Assembly (NCBI GenBank): GCA_052324925.1
Contig: JBQPRE010000003.1
Source of the DNA: Flavimobilis sp052324925
GTDB lineage: Bacteria; Actinomycetota; Actinomycetes; Actinomycetales; Cellulomonadaceae
Length of the DNA: 64,000 nt
Strand: one strand, 5' to 3'
Notes under the pieces: model-generated
Seen by the model: only the letters and a program-made list of their open reading frames with translations
Database searches by the model: none
What the model was told of the DNA's origin: nothing
Position numbers and translations under genes: made by a program
Part shown: one piece after another, positions 19,136 to 27,316 of the stretch
How the letters are laid out: every line of letters starts with the position of its first letter
How positions within the stretch are numbered: position 1 is the first letter of the stretch

Positions 19136-19821
19136 CCATGCCCCCGCAGCCTGAGACCGCTCCGGCCGCCGAGGACGACGCGGAACTCGGCCCCGCGGTC
19201 GACGTCCGCACCCTCCCGGGAGGGCCGCGTGCGGCACTCGAGGCTGTGCTCATGGTCGTCGAGACGCCGGTGAGCACAGTGAGGCTCGCCACTGCGACGG
19301 GACTGCCGGTCGCCGAGGTGGCGAGCCTGCTCGAGGCCCTCGTGGCCGAGTACGGCGACCCTGCCGCCCCACGGGGTTTCGTCCTGCGCGAGGTCGCGGG
19401 AGGCTGGCGACTGTTCTCTTCGCCCGTGTTTGCCGACGTCGTGGGTCGCTTCGTGCTCGAGGGTCAGTCGGCGCGCCTCAGCCAGGCTGCGCTCGAGACT
19501 CTGGCGATCGTGGCGTACCGGCAACCTGTCACTCGTGGCCAGGTCTCGGCGGTGCGTGGTGTGAACGTTGACGGCGTCATGCGTACCCTGGTAGCGCGAG
19601 GTCTCGTCGACGACGTCGGCACGGACCCCACGACGGGCGCTCATCTGTATGGGACGACCGGCTCCTTTTTGGAGCGTATGGGACTTACCTCGCTCGAGGA
19701 TCTTTCGCCGCTCGCGCCCTTCTTGCCGGACCTTGATGGTCTCGACGAAGTGTGGGGCAGTGGCGCAGCGGCACACCAGGTCGGCAACGGGTCGACCATC
19801 CAGAACGAGGAGCAGCAGTGA
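19132..19821 (+). CDS. scpB: Segregation and condensation protein B
   Basis: ScpB dimers of winged helices bind ScpA and complete the bacterial condensin. The 229-aa product has AALEAVLMVVETPVS, FVLREVAGGWRLFS, and the conserved LSQAALETLAIVAYRQPVTR with GVNVDG. GTG 19132 overlaps the scpA stop (GTGA) and has AAGGAG upstream. Its stop overlaps the rluB start by 4 nt. Confidence 0.95.
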   Translation: MTMPPQPETAPAAEDDAELGPAVDVRTLPGGPRAALEAVLMVVETPVSTVRLATATGLPVAEVASLLEALVAEYGDPAAPRGFVLREVAGGWRLFSSPVFADVVGRFVLEGQSARLSQAALETLAIVAYRQPVTRGQVSAVRGVNVDGVMRTLVARGLVDDVGTDPTTGAHLYGTTGSFLERMGLTSLEDLSPLAPFLPDLDGLDEVWGSGAAAHQVGNGSTIQNEEQQ

Positions 19822-20972
19822 GCAGCAGCAGCACGGGTCGCGGCGGACGCGGCAACACCGGCGGTGCCGGGGGTGGCCGCGGAGCAGGTCGCGGCCAGGG
19901 CGGCGGCCAGGCAGGGCGCGGAGGCGCGTCGGACGGTCGCGGAGGCGGCCGCGGCGGTGCGTCGGGCGGCGGACCCCAGGGCGGTCGCGGAGGCCAGCCC
20001 GCGGGACGCGGCGGAGCGCCTGCCGGGCGCGGCGGTGCACCTGCGGGACGTGGCGGTGCGCCCGCCGGGCGCGGCGGGGCGCCTGCCGGGCGTGGCGGTC
20101 GGCCGGGGGAGCGGACCGGGCAACAGGGCGGACGCCCGGGTCGTCCGAGCTCTCCGGCACGCGGCCAGCGCAACGCGGCTCCCGTCGGCGAGCGCAGGGC
20201 GCCGGTCGAACGGGTGCGTCCCGCACCCGTGAGCGACGTGCACGTCGCTGACGGCATCCGCCTCCAGAAGGTCCTCGCGGACGCCGGCCTCGGCTCGCGA
20301 CGCGCGTGCGAACGCCTCATCGAAGACGGCCGCGTCGAGGTCGACGGCCAGATCGTCCTCGAGCTCGGGGTGCGCATCGACCCTGCCCACCAGTCCGTGC
20401 ACGTCGACGGACTGCGGCTGGAGCTCGACACCGAGAAGGTGACGATCGTCTTCAACAAGCCCAAGCACGTCGTCTCCTCGATGGACGACCCCGAGGGGCG
20501 TCGCAGCCTTGCGGAGTTCTTCGGCAACCGGTCCGAACGGCTCTTCCACGTCGGTCGTCTCGACTACGACTCCGAAGGGCTCCTGCTCCTCACGAACGAC
20601 GGCGAGCTCGCCAACCGCCTCACGCATCCGCGCTACGGCGTCGACAAGACGTACGTCGTCGAGGTTCAGGGGCGGATCACCCCCAAGATCGGGGAGTCCC
20701 TCGTCCACGGGGTCGACCTCGAAGACGGCTTCGCCCGTTTCGATCGTTTCCAGGTGCTCGACTCGACACCTCAGGCAAGCCTCGTCGAGGTCGTTCTGCA
20801 CGAGGGGCGCAACCGCATCGTGCGCCGCATGCTCGACGTGGCCGGGTTCCCCGTCACGCGCCTCGTGCGCACCCAGATGGGCCCGATCCGTCTGGGCGAC
20901 CTGCCGCCGGGGCGTCACCGCATCCTCGGTCAGGTCGAGCTCGGCACCCTCATGAAGGCCGTCGGGCTCTGA
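19818..20972 (+). CDS. rluB: Ribosomal large subunit pseudouridine synthase RluB with RGG-rich N-terminal tail
   Basis: Isomerises a uridine in 23S rRNA to pseudouridine. The 384-aa product has an S4 RNA-binding domain (about 147-195, IRLQKVLADAGLGSRRACERLI) and the RsuA/RluB catalytic domain, with catalytic Asp249 in GRLDYDSEGLLLLTNDG. Residues 1-130 are a Gly/Arg/Ala-rich disordered tail with many RGG triplets and five copies of PAGRGGA (61-95). Related tails exist in actinobacterial RluB, but the length here is striking. GTG 19818 overlaps the scpB stop. About 60 nt separate it from cmk. Confidence 0.94.
   Translation: MSSSSTGRGGRGNTGGAGGGRGAGRGQGGGQAGRGGASDGRGGGRGGASGGGPQGGRGGQPAGRGGAPAGRGGAPAGRGGAPAGRGGAPAGRGGRPGERTGQQGGRPGRPSSPARGQRNAAPVGERRAPVERVRPAPVSDVHVADGIRLQKVLADAGLGSRRACERLIEDGRVEVDGQIVLELGVRIDPAHQSVHVDGLRLELDTEKVTIVFNKPKHVVSSMDDPEGRRSLAEFFGNRSERLFHVGRLDYDSEGLLLLTNDGELANRLTHPRYGVDKTYVVEVQGRITPKIGESLVHGVDLEDGFARFDRFQVLDSTPQASLVEVVLHEGRNRIVRRMLDVAGFPVTRLVRTQMGPIRLGDLPPGRHRILGQVELGTLMKAVGL
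19998..20102 (+). repeat. Five 21-bp tandem repeats within rluB
   Basis: Each 21-nt unit encodes PAGRGGA (the last PAGRGGR). Units differ mainly at third codon positions, so the repetition is kept at protein level. The tract lies in the disordered RGG tail of RluB. Confidence 0.85.
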
Positions 20973-21034
20973 CCCGTCCTGCGCCGCCCACCGCATCGCC
21001 TGGCGAGCCGCCAGCACCACCTTTGGAGTGCATC

Positions 21035-21751
21035 GTGCCTCAGTTCGTCGTCATCGCCATCGACGGCCCTTCCGGTTCCGGCAAGTCGAGCGTGTCCCGG
21101 GAGGTGGCGCGACGCCTCGGCCTCGCGTACCTCGACACGGGCGCGATGTACCGCGCCGCGACGTGGTGGTGCCTGCGGTCAGAGATCGACCTCGCGGACG
21201 CTGACGCGGTCGCCCAGGCGGTGCGGGCCATGCCGATCGCGCAGGGCGTCGACCCGACGGTCGAGCAGCTCGCGGTCGACGGTGCCGACGTGCGCGCCGA
21301 CATCCGCGAGACGTGGATCTCTGAGCGCGTGAGCGCCGTCGCGACGAACCTCGAGGTCCGCGAGGAGCTGCGTCGGCTGCAGCGTGACGCGATCGCCGCG
21401 CAGGCTTCTCCCGACGCGTTCTCCGCGGGCCGCGGCATCGTCGCGGAGGGCCGCGACATCACGACGGTCGTCGCCCCCGACGCCGACGTGCGGATCCTGC
21501 TCACCGCGAGCGAGGAAGCACGCCTGGCGCGGCGCGCGACGGAGCTTCACGGCGAGGCCGGCGCGGACGCGATCGAGGCGACCCGTGACCAGGTCCTGCG
21601 CCGCGACCGTGACGACTCGACCGTCGTCGAGTTCCAGGTCGCTGCCGATGGCGTCGTCACGGTCGATTCCTCGGATCTCGACTTCGAGCAGACGATCGAG
21701 GCGGTGCTGGACGTCGTCGCACGCCTCACCGGCACCCGTCCCGCGGCATGA
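21035..21751 (+). CDS. cmk: Cytidylate kinase
   Basis: Phosphorylates CMP and dCMP using ATP. The 238-aa product has the P-loop GPSGSGKS (residues 11-18), AYLDTGAMYRA (nucleotide-binding), GRGIVAEGRDITTVV, and RRDRDDST near the lid. GTG 21035 follows TTTGGAG at 6 nt. The gene overlaps the downstream acyltransferase by 4 nt, in the cmk-plsC-der order common in Gram-positives. Confidence 0.96.
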   Translation: MPQFVVIAIDGPSGSGKSSVSREVARRLGLAYLDTGAMYRAATWWCLRSEIDLADADAVAQAVRAMPIAQGVDPTVEQLAVDGADVRADIRETWISERVSAVATNLEVREELRRLQRDAIAAQASPDAFSAGRGIVAEGRDITTVVAPDADVRILLTASEEARLARRATELHGEAGADAIEATRDQVLRRDRDDSTVVEFQVAADGVVTVDSSDLDFEQTIEAVLDVVARLTGTRPAA

Positions 21752-22458
21752 GCGCGAGCGGGACGCCGGACGTGACCCTGGCGGGAGATGCACGCAAGGC
21801 AGGGCTGCTGGGCTGGCTCATCGCACGTGTTCTGTGGGCGGCTGACGTGAGCGGGGCCCATCACGTGCCGCAGGAGGGGCCGGTCATCCTCGCGTCGAAC
21901 CACCTCGGCGTGCTCGACGGTCCGCTGCTCTTCGGGACCTCGCCCCGTCCCACGTACCTGCTCGTCAAGGAGGCCGCGTTCCGCGGGCTCAGCGGCGCCG
22001 TGCTGCGCGCAGCCGGGCAGATTCCCGTCGACACCGTGGGTGGCCGGGCCGCGCTCGCCCTGGCGCGTGCGCGGCTCGCCCGCGGCGACGTCGTCGGGAT
22101 CTTCCCCGAGGGTCGCCGCGGACGCGGTGACGTCGGTGAGCTGCGCGGAGGAGCGGTGTGGCTCGCGCTCGCGTCGGGCGCGCCCGTCGTCCCCGTGGCG
22201 ATCCTGGGGACCCGCCGGACGGGGCGTGGGACCGGCTCGCTCCCACGCCTGCGGTCGCGGCTCGTCGTCGAGATGGGAGCACCCCTCACAGTGACGCGCG
22301 AGCCGGGCATGAGCGGTCGCGCGGCGCTCGATGCGGGCTCGCTGCTCGTGGCCGACGCGCTCCGGGCGACGCTCGAGCGCGCCATGGAGCGCACCGGGAT
22401 GTCACTCCCGGACGACGACCCGGTGCGGCCCGAGCTCCCTCGACACACCCCGGAATAG
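21748..22458 (+). CDS. 1-acyl-sn-glycerol-3-phosphate acyltransferase family protein (PlsC-like)
   Basis: Membrane-associated glycerolipid acyltransferase, 236 aa, presumed to acylate lysophosphatidate. It carries the catalytic HX4D motif as NHLGVLDG (His52, Asp57) and the phosphate-binding FPEGRRGRG (about 119-126). ATG 21748 overlaps the cmk stop by 4 nt. Actinobacteria have several paralogues of this family, so the exact substrate is not certain. An 78-nt gap follows before der. Confidence 0.9.
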   Translation: MSASGTPDVTLAGDARKAGLLGWLIARVLWAADVSGAHHVPQEGPVILASNHLGVLDGPLLFGTSPRPTYLLVKEAAFRGLSGAVLRAAGQIPVDTVGGRAALALARARLARGDVVGIFPEGRRGRGDVGELRGGAVWLALASGAPVVPVAILGTRRTGRGTGSLPRLRSRLVVEMGAPLTVTREPGMSGRAALDAGSLLVADALRATLERAMERTGMSLPDDDPVRPELPRHTPE

Positions 22459-22523
22459 CCCTCTCGGGTGACCGTGTGGTGAGCCCGACGTTCCACACGG
22501 TCGTGCAAGGGCGCCGAGCCTGG

Positions 22524-22529
22524 GACAAT
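22524..22529 (+). promoter_or_regulatory. Candidate -10 of der (leaderless)
   Basis: GACAAT ends 7 nt before the der ATG at 22537, with no ribosome binding site. Confidence 0.4.
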
Positions 22530-22536
22530 AGGTGTC

Positions 22537-24060
22537 ATGACCACTCCCGAGCACACGCTGCCCGACCCCGACGACGCCCCGCAGGAGGAGATCGCCTCTG
22601 AGCTCGTGGGTGACGTCGAGGACGACGCCCAGCGCGCCCACGCCCTGCGCGCAGGGCTCGAGGAGTACGACCTTGGCGAGGAGGACCTCTCCCTTCTCGG
22701 CCTCGACGACTCCGACCTCGAAGCGATCCAGGCTGCCAAGGCGCTGCCCGTGCTCGCGGTCGTGGGGCGTCCGAACGTCGGCAAGTCGACGCTCGTCAAC
22801 CGCATCCTCGGCCGTCGCGAGGCCGTCGTCGAGGACAAGCCGGGCGTGACGCGTGACCGCGTCAGCTACGAGGCCGAGTGGTCCGGGCGGCAGTTCACGC
22901 TCGTCGACACAGGCGGGTGGGAGACCGACGTCGCGGGCATCGACGCAGCCGTGGCACGTCAGGCCGAGGTCGCCGTCGACCTTGCCGACGCCGTGATCTT
23001 CGTCGTCGATGCGTCCGTGGGTGCGACGGCAACCGACGAGCACGTCGTGCGCCTGCTCCGCCGGGCCGGCAAGCCCGTGGTGCTCGCGGCCAACAAGGTC
23101 GACGGCCCGCGTGCCGAGGCCGACGCGGCTGCGCTGTGGAGCCTGGGGCTCGGGGAGCCCCACTCGGTCTCGGCCCTGCACGGGCGCGGCACGGGCGACC
23201 TGCTCGACGCCGCGATGCGCAAGCTTCCCCGCGAGACCCAGCACGGTGTCGCGCGTCCCGACGGGCCGCGCCGTGTCGCCCTCGTCGGGCGTCCGAACGT
23301 CGGCAAGTCCTCGCTGCTCAACAAGGTGGCCGGGAGCCACCGCGTGGTGGTCGACGAGACCGCTGGCACGACGCGTGACCCGGTCGACGAGCTCATCGAG
23401 CTCAAGGGCCGCACGTGGTGGTTCATCGACACCGCGGGCATCCGCCGTCGCGTCCACCAGACGCAGGGCGCCGACTTCTACGCGTCGCTGCGCACGCAGG
23501 CAGCGATCGAGAAGGCCGAGGTCGCGGTCGTCCTCATGGACGCTTCCGTCGAGATGTCCGAGCAGGACATCCGCGTCGTCCAGCAGGTCATCGATGCTGG
23601 ACGCGCGCTCGTCATCGCGTACAACAAGTGGGACCTCATGGAGGACGAGCGCCGCAAGTATCTTGAGCGTGAGATCGAGCGCGACCTCGTTCAGGTGCCG
23701 TGGGCGCCGCGCGTCAACATCTCGGCGAAGACCGGCTGGCACGCCGAGAAGCTCGTGCCGGCGCTCGAGACCGCGCTGAGCAGCTGGGACCGTCGCATCC
23801 CGACGGGGCGCCTCAACGCGTTCCTCGGCGAGCTCGTCGCCGCTCACCCGCACCCATTGCGTGGTGGCAAGCAGCCGCGCGTGCTGTTCGCTACGCAGGT
23901 CTCGACGCGCCCGCCGCGCTTCGTCATCTTCGCGTCGGGCTTCATCGAGGCGGGCTACCGCCGTTACATCGAACGTCGTCTGCGTGAGACGTTCGGGTTC
24001 GAGGGCACGCCGATCGAGATTTCGGTGCGCGTGCGCGAGAAGCGCAAGCACACGCACTGA
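22537..24060 (+). CDS. der: Ribosome biogenesis GTPase Der (EngA)
   Basis: Essential double GTPase for 50S subunit maturation. The 507-aa product has two G domains: the first P-loop GRPNVGKST near residue 77, with DTGGW and NKVD, and the second GRPNVGKSS near residue 251, with DTAGIRR and NKWD. A C-terminal KH-like domain ends the protein. About 65 acidic residues precede the first G domain, an extension seen in other actinobacterial Der proteins. ATG 22537 fits a leaderless start. A strong bidirectional terminator follows the stop. Confidence 0.97.
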   Translation: MTTPEHTLPDPDDAPQEEIASELVGDVEDDAQRAHALRAGLEEYDLGEEDLSLLGLDDSDLEAIQAAKALPVLAVVGRPNVGKSTLVNRILGRREAVVEDKPGVTRDRVSYEAEWSGRQFTLVDTGGWETDVAGIDAAVARQAEVAVDLADAVIFVVDASVGATATDEHVVRLLRRAGKPVVLAANKVDGPRAEADAAALWSLGLGEPHSVSALHGRGTGDLLDAAMRKLPRETQHGVARPDGPRRVALVGRPNVGKSSLLNKVAGSHRVVVDETAGTTRDPVDELIELKGRTWWFIDTAGIRRRVHQTQGADFYASLRTQAAIEKAEVAVVLMDASVEMSEQDIRVVQQVIDAGRALVIAYNKWDLMEDERRKYLEREIERDLVQVPWAPRVNISAKTGWHAEKLVPALETALSSWDRRIPTGRLNAFLGELVAAHPHPLRGGKQPRVLFATQVSTRPPRFVIFASGFIEAGYRRYIERRLRETFGFEGTPIEISVRVREKRKHTH

Positions 24061-24076
24061 CCCTTCGATGGGGCTC

Positions 24077-24110
24077 GAGGCCGGCGGCTGCATCTGCAGC
24101 CGCCGGCCTC
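24077..24110. terminator. 15-bp perfect stem, bidirectional terminator
   Basis: 24077-24091 and 24096-24110 are exact complements with a 4-nt loop. It lies between convergent der and the FAD oxidoreductase gene and can serve both. Confidence 0.82.
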
Positions 24111-24173
24111 GCACGTTGTCAGGTCGCCCTGGGGCGCCGGGGGCGCTGTGGGGCACCGCCCCACGCGGGAGCG

Positions 24174-25403
24174 TCAGTCTGTCGTGGCGATGCGGCCGCG
24201 GAGCGTCTCGGGGTCGTTCACGGCGCCCGGCGTGCCCAGCTCGGCGAGGAGCGCGGTCGCGCGTTCGACGCGGCCCCAGACCTTCCACAGCAGGATGCCC
24301 CGGAGCGCTCCGTCGTCCGCAACGTAGTAGACGACGCCGGCGTCGCCCGGTGTGCCCGGCGCCCAGTCCTCGACGAGTGTGAGGCGCGAGTCGAGCGTTC
24401 CGACGGCCTCCCAGCCGTCGTCGAACCAGTCCGAGTAGAAGAACGGTGTGTGCGTGTAGGGCTCGGGCTCACGGCCAAGGTGTTCAGCCGCGTTGGCCCG
24501 GCCCGCGCTGCGTCCGGTCGTGTTCGCGTTGTCGACGTGCTCGATGCGCACGTCGCCGAGGATCTGGTCGGGGTAGCGGGCCACGTCGCCTGCCGCACGG
24601 ATCAACGGGTCCGACGTACGGAGCGTCGCATCGACGACGATGCCGTCGTCGACCCGGAGGCCTGCGGCGCGCGCGACGCCATCGGTCGGGGTGACGCCGA
24701 GCCCGACGACGATGACGTCGGACTCGACCCATGCGGCGTCGTCGAGGACGAGCACGGGGCCTGCATCCTGGGCCCCGGCCTCGGTCGTCACAGCGCGGCG
24801 GTGCGCGATGACGTCGACGCCGCGGGAGCGTAGGCCGTCCTCGAGGCGCCGCGCGAGGAGGTCGGGGACGATCTGCGCGCCAGGGCGTTCCTGGGAGATG
24901 ACGAGAGTGACCTGCGCGGGGGAGTCAGCGAGGCTGCACGCGAGCTCTAGACCGATGAACCCGCCTCCGACGAGCACGACGTGCTGACCGGCGTCGGCCA
25001 CGGCGCGGACGCGTCGGTAGTCCGCGAGCGAGCGGAACGTCAGCACACCCGGGACGGGTGCGGGCGTGAGCGTGCGGGGTGTCCCGCCGGTCGCGATGAT
25101 GAGTCGCTCGTACCCGATGACGGTGTCGTCGTCGGTCGTCACGGTCCGTGCACCCGTGTCGATCGCGACGACGGTGCGCCCGGTGCGGACGACGGCGCCG
25201 GTGTCGCGGGCCGTGCCGAGGTCGATCGAGTCCGGCGGCTGGGGGCGCCAGAGGTCCTTGGTCAGCGGAGGGCGGTCGTACGGCTCGTCGCCCTCTGGGC
25301 CGATGAGGCAGATGGTCGCGTCGGCGTCCACCTCCCTGATCCCGCGTGCCGCCGCGTCAGCGGCCACACCCGCGCCCATGATGACGTGATCAAACCTCTC
25401 CAC
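24174..25403 (-). CDS. FAD-dependent NAD(P)H oxidoreductase (ferredoxin/rubredoxin-reductase-like)
   Basis: Pyridine-nucleotide-disulfide-type flavoprotein without the redox-active CxxxxC pair, 409 aa. It has an FAD dinucleotide-binding fold (GAGVAADAAARGIRE, from residue 10), ERLIIATGGTPR, the NAD-binding fold VVLVGGGFIGLELA, and the FAD motif IRAAGDVARYP. The C-terminal reductase domain (FFYSDWFDDGWE) resembles AIF and ferredoxin-reductase-type enzymes. GTG 25403 follows GGAGG at 6 nt. No ferredoxin or Rieske partner adjoins it; a divergent MFS exporter does. The physiological electron acceptor is unknown. Confidence 0.86.
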   Translation of the reverse strand: MERFDHVIMGAGVAADAAARGIREVDADATICLIGPEGDEPYDRPPLTKDLWRPQPPDSIDLGTARDTGAVVRTGRTVVAIDTGARTVTTDDDTVIGYERLIIATGGTPRTLTPAPVPGVLTFRSLADYRRVRAVADAGQHVVLVGGGFIGLELACSLADSPAQVTLVISQERPGAQIVPDLLARRLEDGLRSRGVDVIAHRRAVTTEAGAQDAGPVLVLDDAAWVESDVIVVGLGVTPTDGVARAAGLRVDDGIVVDATLRTSDPLIRAAGDVARYPDQILGDVRIEHVDNANTTGRSAGRANAAEHLGREPEPYTHTPFFYSDWFDDGWEAVGTLDSRLTLVEDWAPGTPGDAGVVYYVADDGALRGILLWKVWGRVERATALLAELGTPGAVNDPETLRGRIATTD

Positions 25404-25435
25404 CGTGCACCTCCGTCAGATCGTCACTTCTCGTC

Positions 25436-25441
25436 ACGGTA
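25436..25441 (-). promoter_or_regulatory. Candidate -10 of the FAD oxidoreductase gene
   Basis: TACCGT on the minus strand, placing the start of transcription about 26 nt before GTG 25403. A direct repeat GTCAC-N5-GTCAC overlaps it on the plus strand and could bind a regulator of the divergent pair. Confidence 0.35.
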
Positions 25442-25528
25442 CGCCTGACCTGCGCCGCCTGCACTCACACGTGACGTGCCCCACTCCGGGCCCAACGGTG
25501 CGATCCACAGCAGGCAGCGGGTGGGAGC

Positions 25529-26866
25529 ATGAAGGACGTGCCTGGCACTCCTCAACGTAGCCTCCTCCACCACCCCGACTTTCGGCGCCTGTGGGCCGCT
25601 GACGCCCTCGCGCAGGTCGGCGCGCAGCTGACCGCCCTGGCGTTGCCGGTGTACGCGGTGACGACGCTCGGTGCGAGCGCCCTCGAGATGGGCTACCTCA
25701 CCTCCGCCCAGACGGCGGCGTTCCTCGTCGTCGGGCTGCCCGCGGGCGCGTGGGTCGATCGGATGCGCAAGCGGTCGGTGCTCATCTGGGCGGACGTCGT
25801 GCGCGGGCTCGTGCTCGCAGCCGTCGTCGTCCTCGCAAGCGTCGGGCTCGGGTCGATGCCGCTCCTGTACGCCGCGGGCCTCGTCATCTCCGTGGCGACC
25901 GTCTTCTTCGACGTCGCGCACCTCTCCTACGTCCCAGGGCTCGTCGGGCTGTCCCAGGTTTCCGAGGGCAACACGAAGCTTCAGGCGACCTACTCGGTCG
26001 CGGCGGTCGCGGTGCCCGCCGTCGGGGGAGCCCTGCTCAAGATCGTCGCGGCTCCGGCGCTCATCGCCATCAACGTCGTCACGTACGCGCTCTCGGTCGG
26101 CTTTCTCGGCCGCATCCGCAAGGTCGAGGTGCTCCCCGACACGGACTCCCACCTGCCGCTCGGCCCCGCGATCGCCGAGGGCCTGCGCTTCATCACGCGC
26201 ACGCCGCTGCTCAACCGGCTCGTCTACTCAACGGGCGTGAGCGCGCTGTTCTCGACGATGGGGTGGTCGATGATCATCTACTACGTCGTGACGACCCTGG
26301 GGCTCGGCGCCGATGCGATCGGCGTCGTCATGTCGGCGAGCGCCGTCGGCGGGATCCTCGGCGCCGTGACCTCCCGCAAAGCCACCGACGTCATCGGCGA
26401 AGGTCGCATCATCGCGTTCTCGGCGTTCTTCACGCCGTTCCTCTTCGCGGCGATCCCTGCGGCTGCCTGGGTGCAGGACGCGGGTGTCGATGCCCGGATC
26501 CCGCTCATCGTGGGCGGGTTCCTCATGCAGGTGACGCAGACATGGTTCAACGTCTCGCAGGTGAGCTTCCGCCAACGCCTGTGCCCGCCTCACCTGCTGG
26601 GCCGCATGAACGCGTCGTTCCGGTTCATCGTGTGGGGAGGCATGCCGATCGCGGGCGTGGTCGGAGGGCTCATCGCCGACCACTTCGGCGTCGTCGCCAT
26701 GCTCTGGGTCGTCGTCGTGGGGGAGATCCTCGCGGCTCTGCCGCTCATGCTCTCGCCATTCCGGACGATGCGGCTGCTGCCGGGGAGCCGCGCGCTCAGC
26801 ACAATCGAGGACGAGTCCGACGCGGAGCAAGGCACCAACGCGCCCGACGACGACGCACGTCTGTGA
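25529..26866 (+). CDS. MFS transporter (EntS/MFS_3-type exporter)
   Basis: A 12-helix major facilitator, 445 aa. It has the N-terminal DFRRLWAADALAQVGAQLTALALPVYA, the loop 2-3 motif GAWVDRMRKR, and the mid-protein LGRMNASFRFIVWGGMPIAG typical of enterobactin-exporter-like and macrolide-efflux-like members. The substrate cannot be read from sequence. ATG 25529 is used; GTG 25538, three codons later, has better spacing from GGGAG and may be the real start. It is divergent from the FAD reductase gene. Confidence 0.85.
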   Translation: MKDVPGTPQRSLLHHPDFRRLWAADALAQVGAQLTALALPVYAVTTLGASALEMGYLTSAQTAAFLVVGLPAGAWVDRMRKRSVLIWADVVRGLVLAAVVVLASVGLGSMPLLYAAGLVISVATVFFDVAHLSYVPGLVGLSQVSEGNTKLQATYSVAAVAVPAVGGALLKIVAAPALIAINVVTYALSVGFLGRIRKVEVLPDTDSHLPLGPAIAEGLRFITRTPLLNRLVYSTGVSALFSTMGWSMIIYYVVTTLGLGADAIGVVMSASAVGGILGAVTSRKATDVIGEGRIIAFSAFFTPFLFAAIPAAAWVQDAGVDARIPLIVGGFLMQVTQTWFNVSQVSFRQRLCPPHLLGRMNASFRFIVWGGMPIAGVVGGLIADHFGVVAMLWVVVVGEILAALPLMLSPFRTMRLLPGSRALSTIEDESDAEQGTNAPDDDARL

Positions 26867-26904
26867 CGTGGCGCGACGTGGCGAGCGAGCCCTCAAAACT
26901 GGGG

Positions 26905-26910
26905 TAGTAT
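26905..26910 (+). promoter_or_regulatory. Candidate -10 of tRNA-Pro
   Basis: TAGTAT lies about 45 nt before the mature 5' end of tRNA-Pro, in a short AT-richer stretch after the MFS stop. No convincing -35 is visible. Confidence 0.4.
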
Positions 26911-26954
26911 TTCTGACGGCCCGCAAGGGCTGCGGAGGTCCGCACGCGGACCTA

Positions 26955-27028
<74 letters not shown>

Positions 27029-27032
27029 CAGA

Positions 27033-27068
27033 AAAGTCCTGATGAGAAGTGATTCTCATCAGGACTTT
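27033..27068. terminator. 16-bp stem terminator shared by tRNA-Pro and a convergent small gene
   Basis: 27033-27048 pairs perfectly with 27053-27068 around GTGA. It is AT-richer than other hairpins here and has A- and T-rich flanks, allowing Rho-independent termination in both directions. Confidence 0.85.
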
Positions 27069-27074
27069 GTCGTG

Positions 27075-27245
27075 TCAGCGGTCGCACTCGCAGACGAGGT
27101 TCCATTCGACGACTTCCTCGTCGGGCTGCGCCCACGCCTCAGCCTCAGCGCGGTCGCGGAACGAACGCGGGGCAAGGCGGCCATTGGCCATGAGCACTCC
27201 GACCGCGATCTGCTCTCGTGGATCGACCCACGTGATGTCGGCCAT
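27075..27245 (-). CDS. Small hypothetical protein (56 aa)
   Basis: Not recognised as a characterised family. The 56-aa product starts MADITWVDPREQIAVGVLMANG and ends VVEWNLVCECDR; it is acidic and aromatic-rich, without a signal peptide or membrane segment. A strong GGGAGG lies 7 nt before ATG 27245, and the gene ends at the bidirectional terminator shared with tRNA-Pro. Both points support a real gene. The two cysteines in CEC near the C-terminus are notable; function unknown. Confidence 0.7.
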   Translation of the reverse strand: MADITWVDPREQIAVGVLMANGRLAPRSFRDRAEAEAWAQPDEEVVEWNLVCECDR

Positions 27246-27316
27246 CGGTAGACCTCCCGTCGTGATCTCGTCCCTCCATCGTGCCACGCTGTGCGGGGCC
27301 TGCGGAGTCTCGTGCG

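Noticed and set aside
19998..20102. Short regular repeats considered as a CRISPR-like array
   Set aside because: The 21-bp units are in frame, contiguous without spacers, and encode the RGG tail of RluB.
22402..24288. 628-codon minus-strand frame opposite der
   Set aside because: Mirror of the conserved Der coding sequence; no motif of its own.
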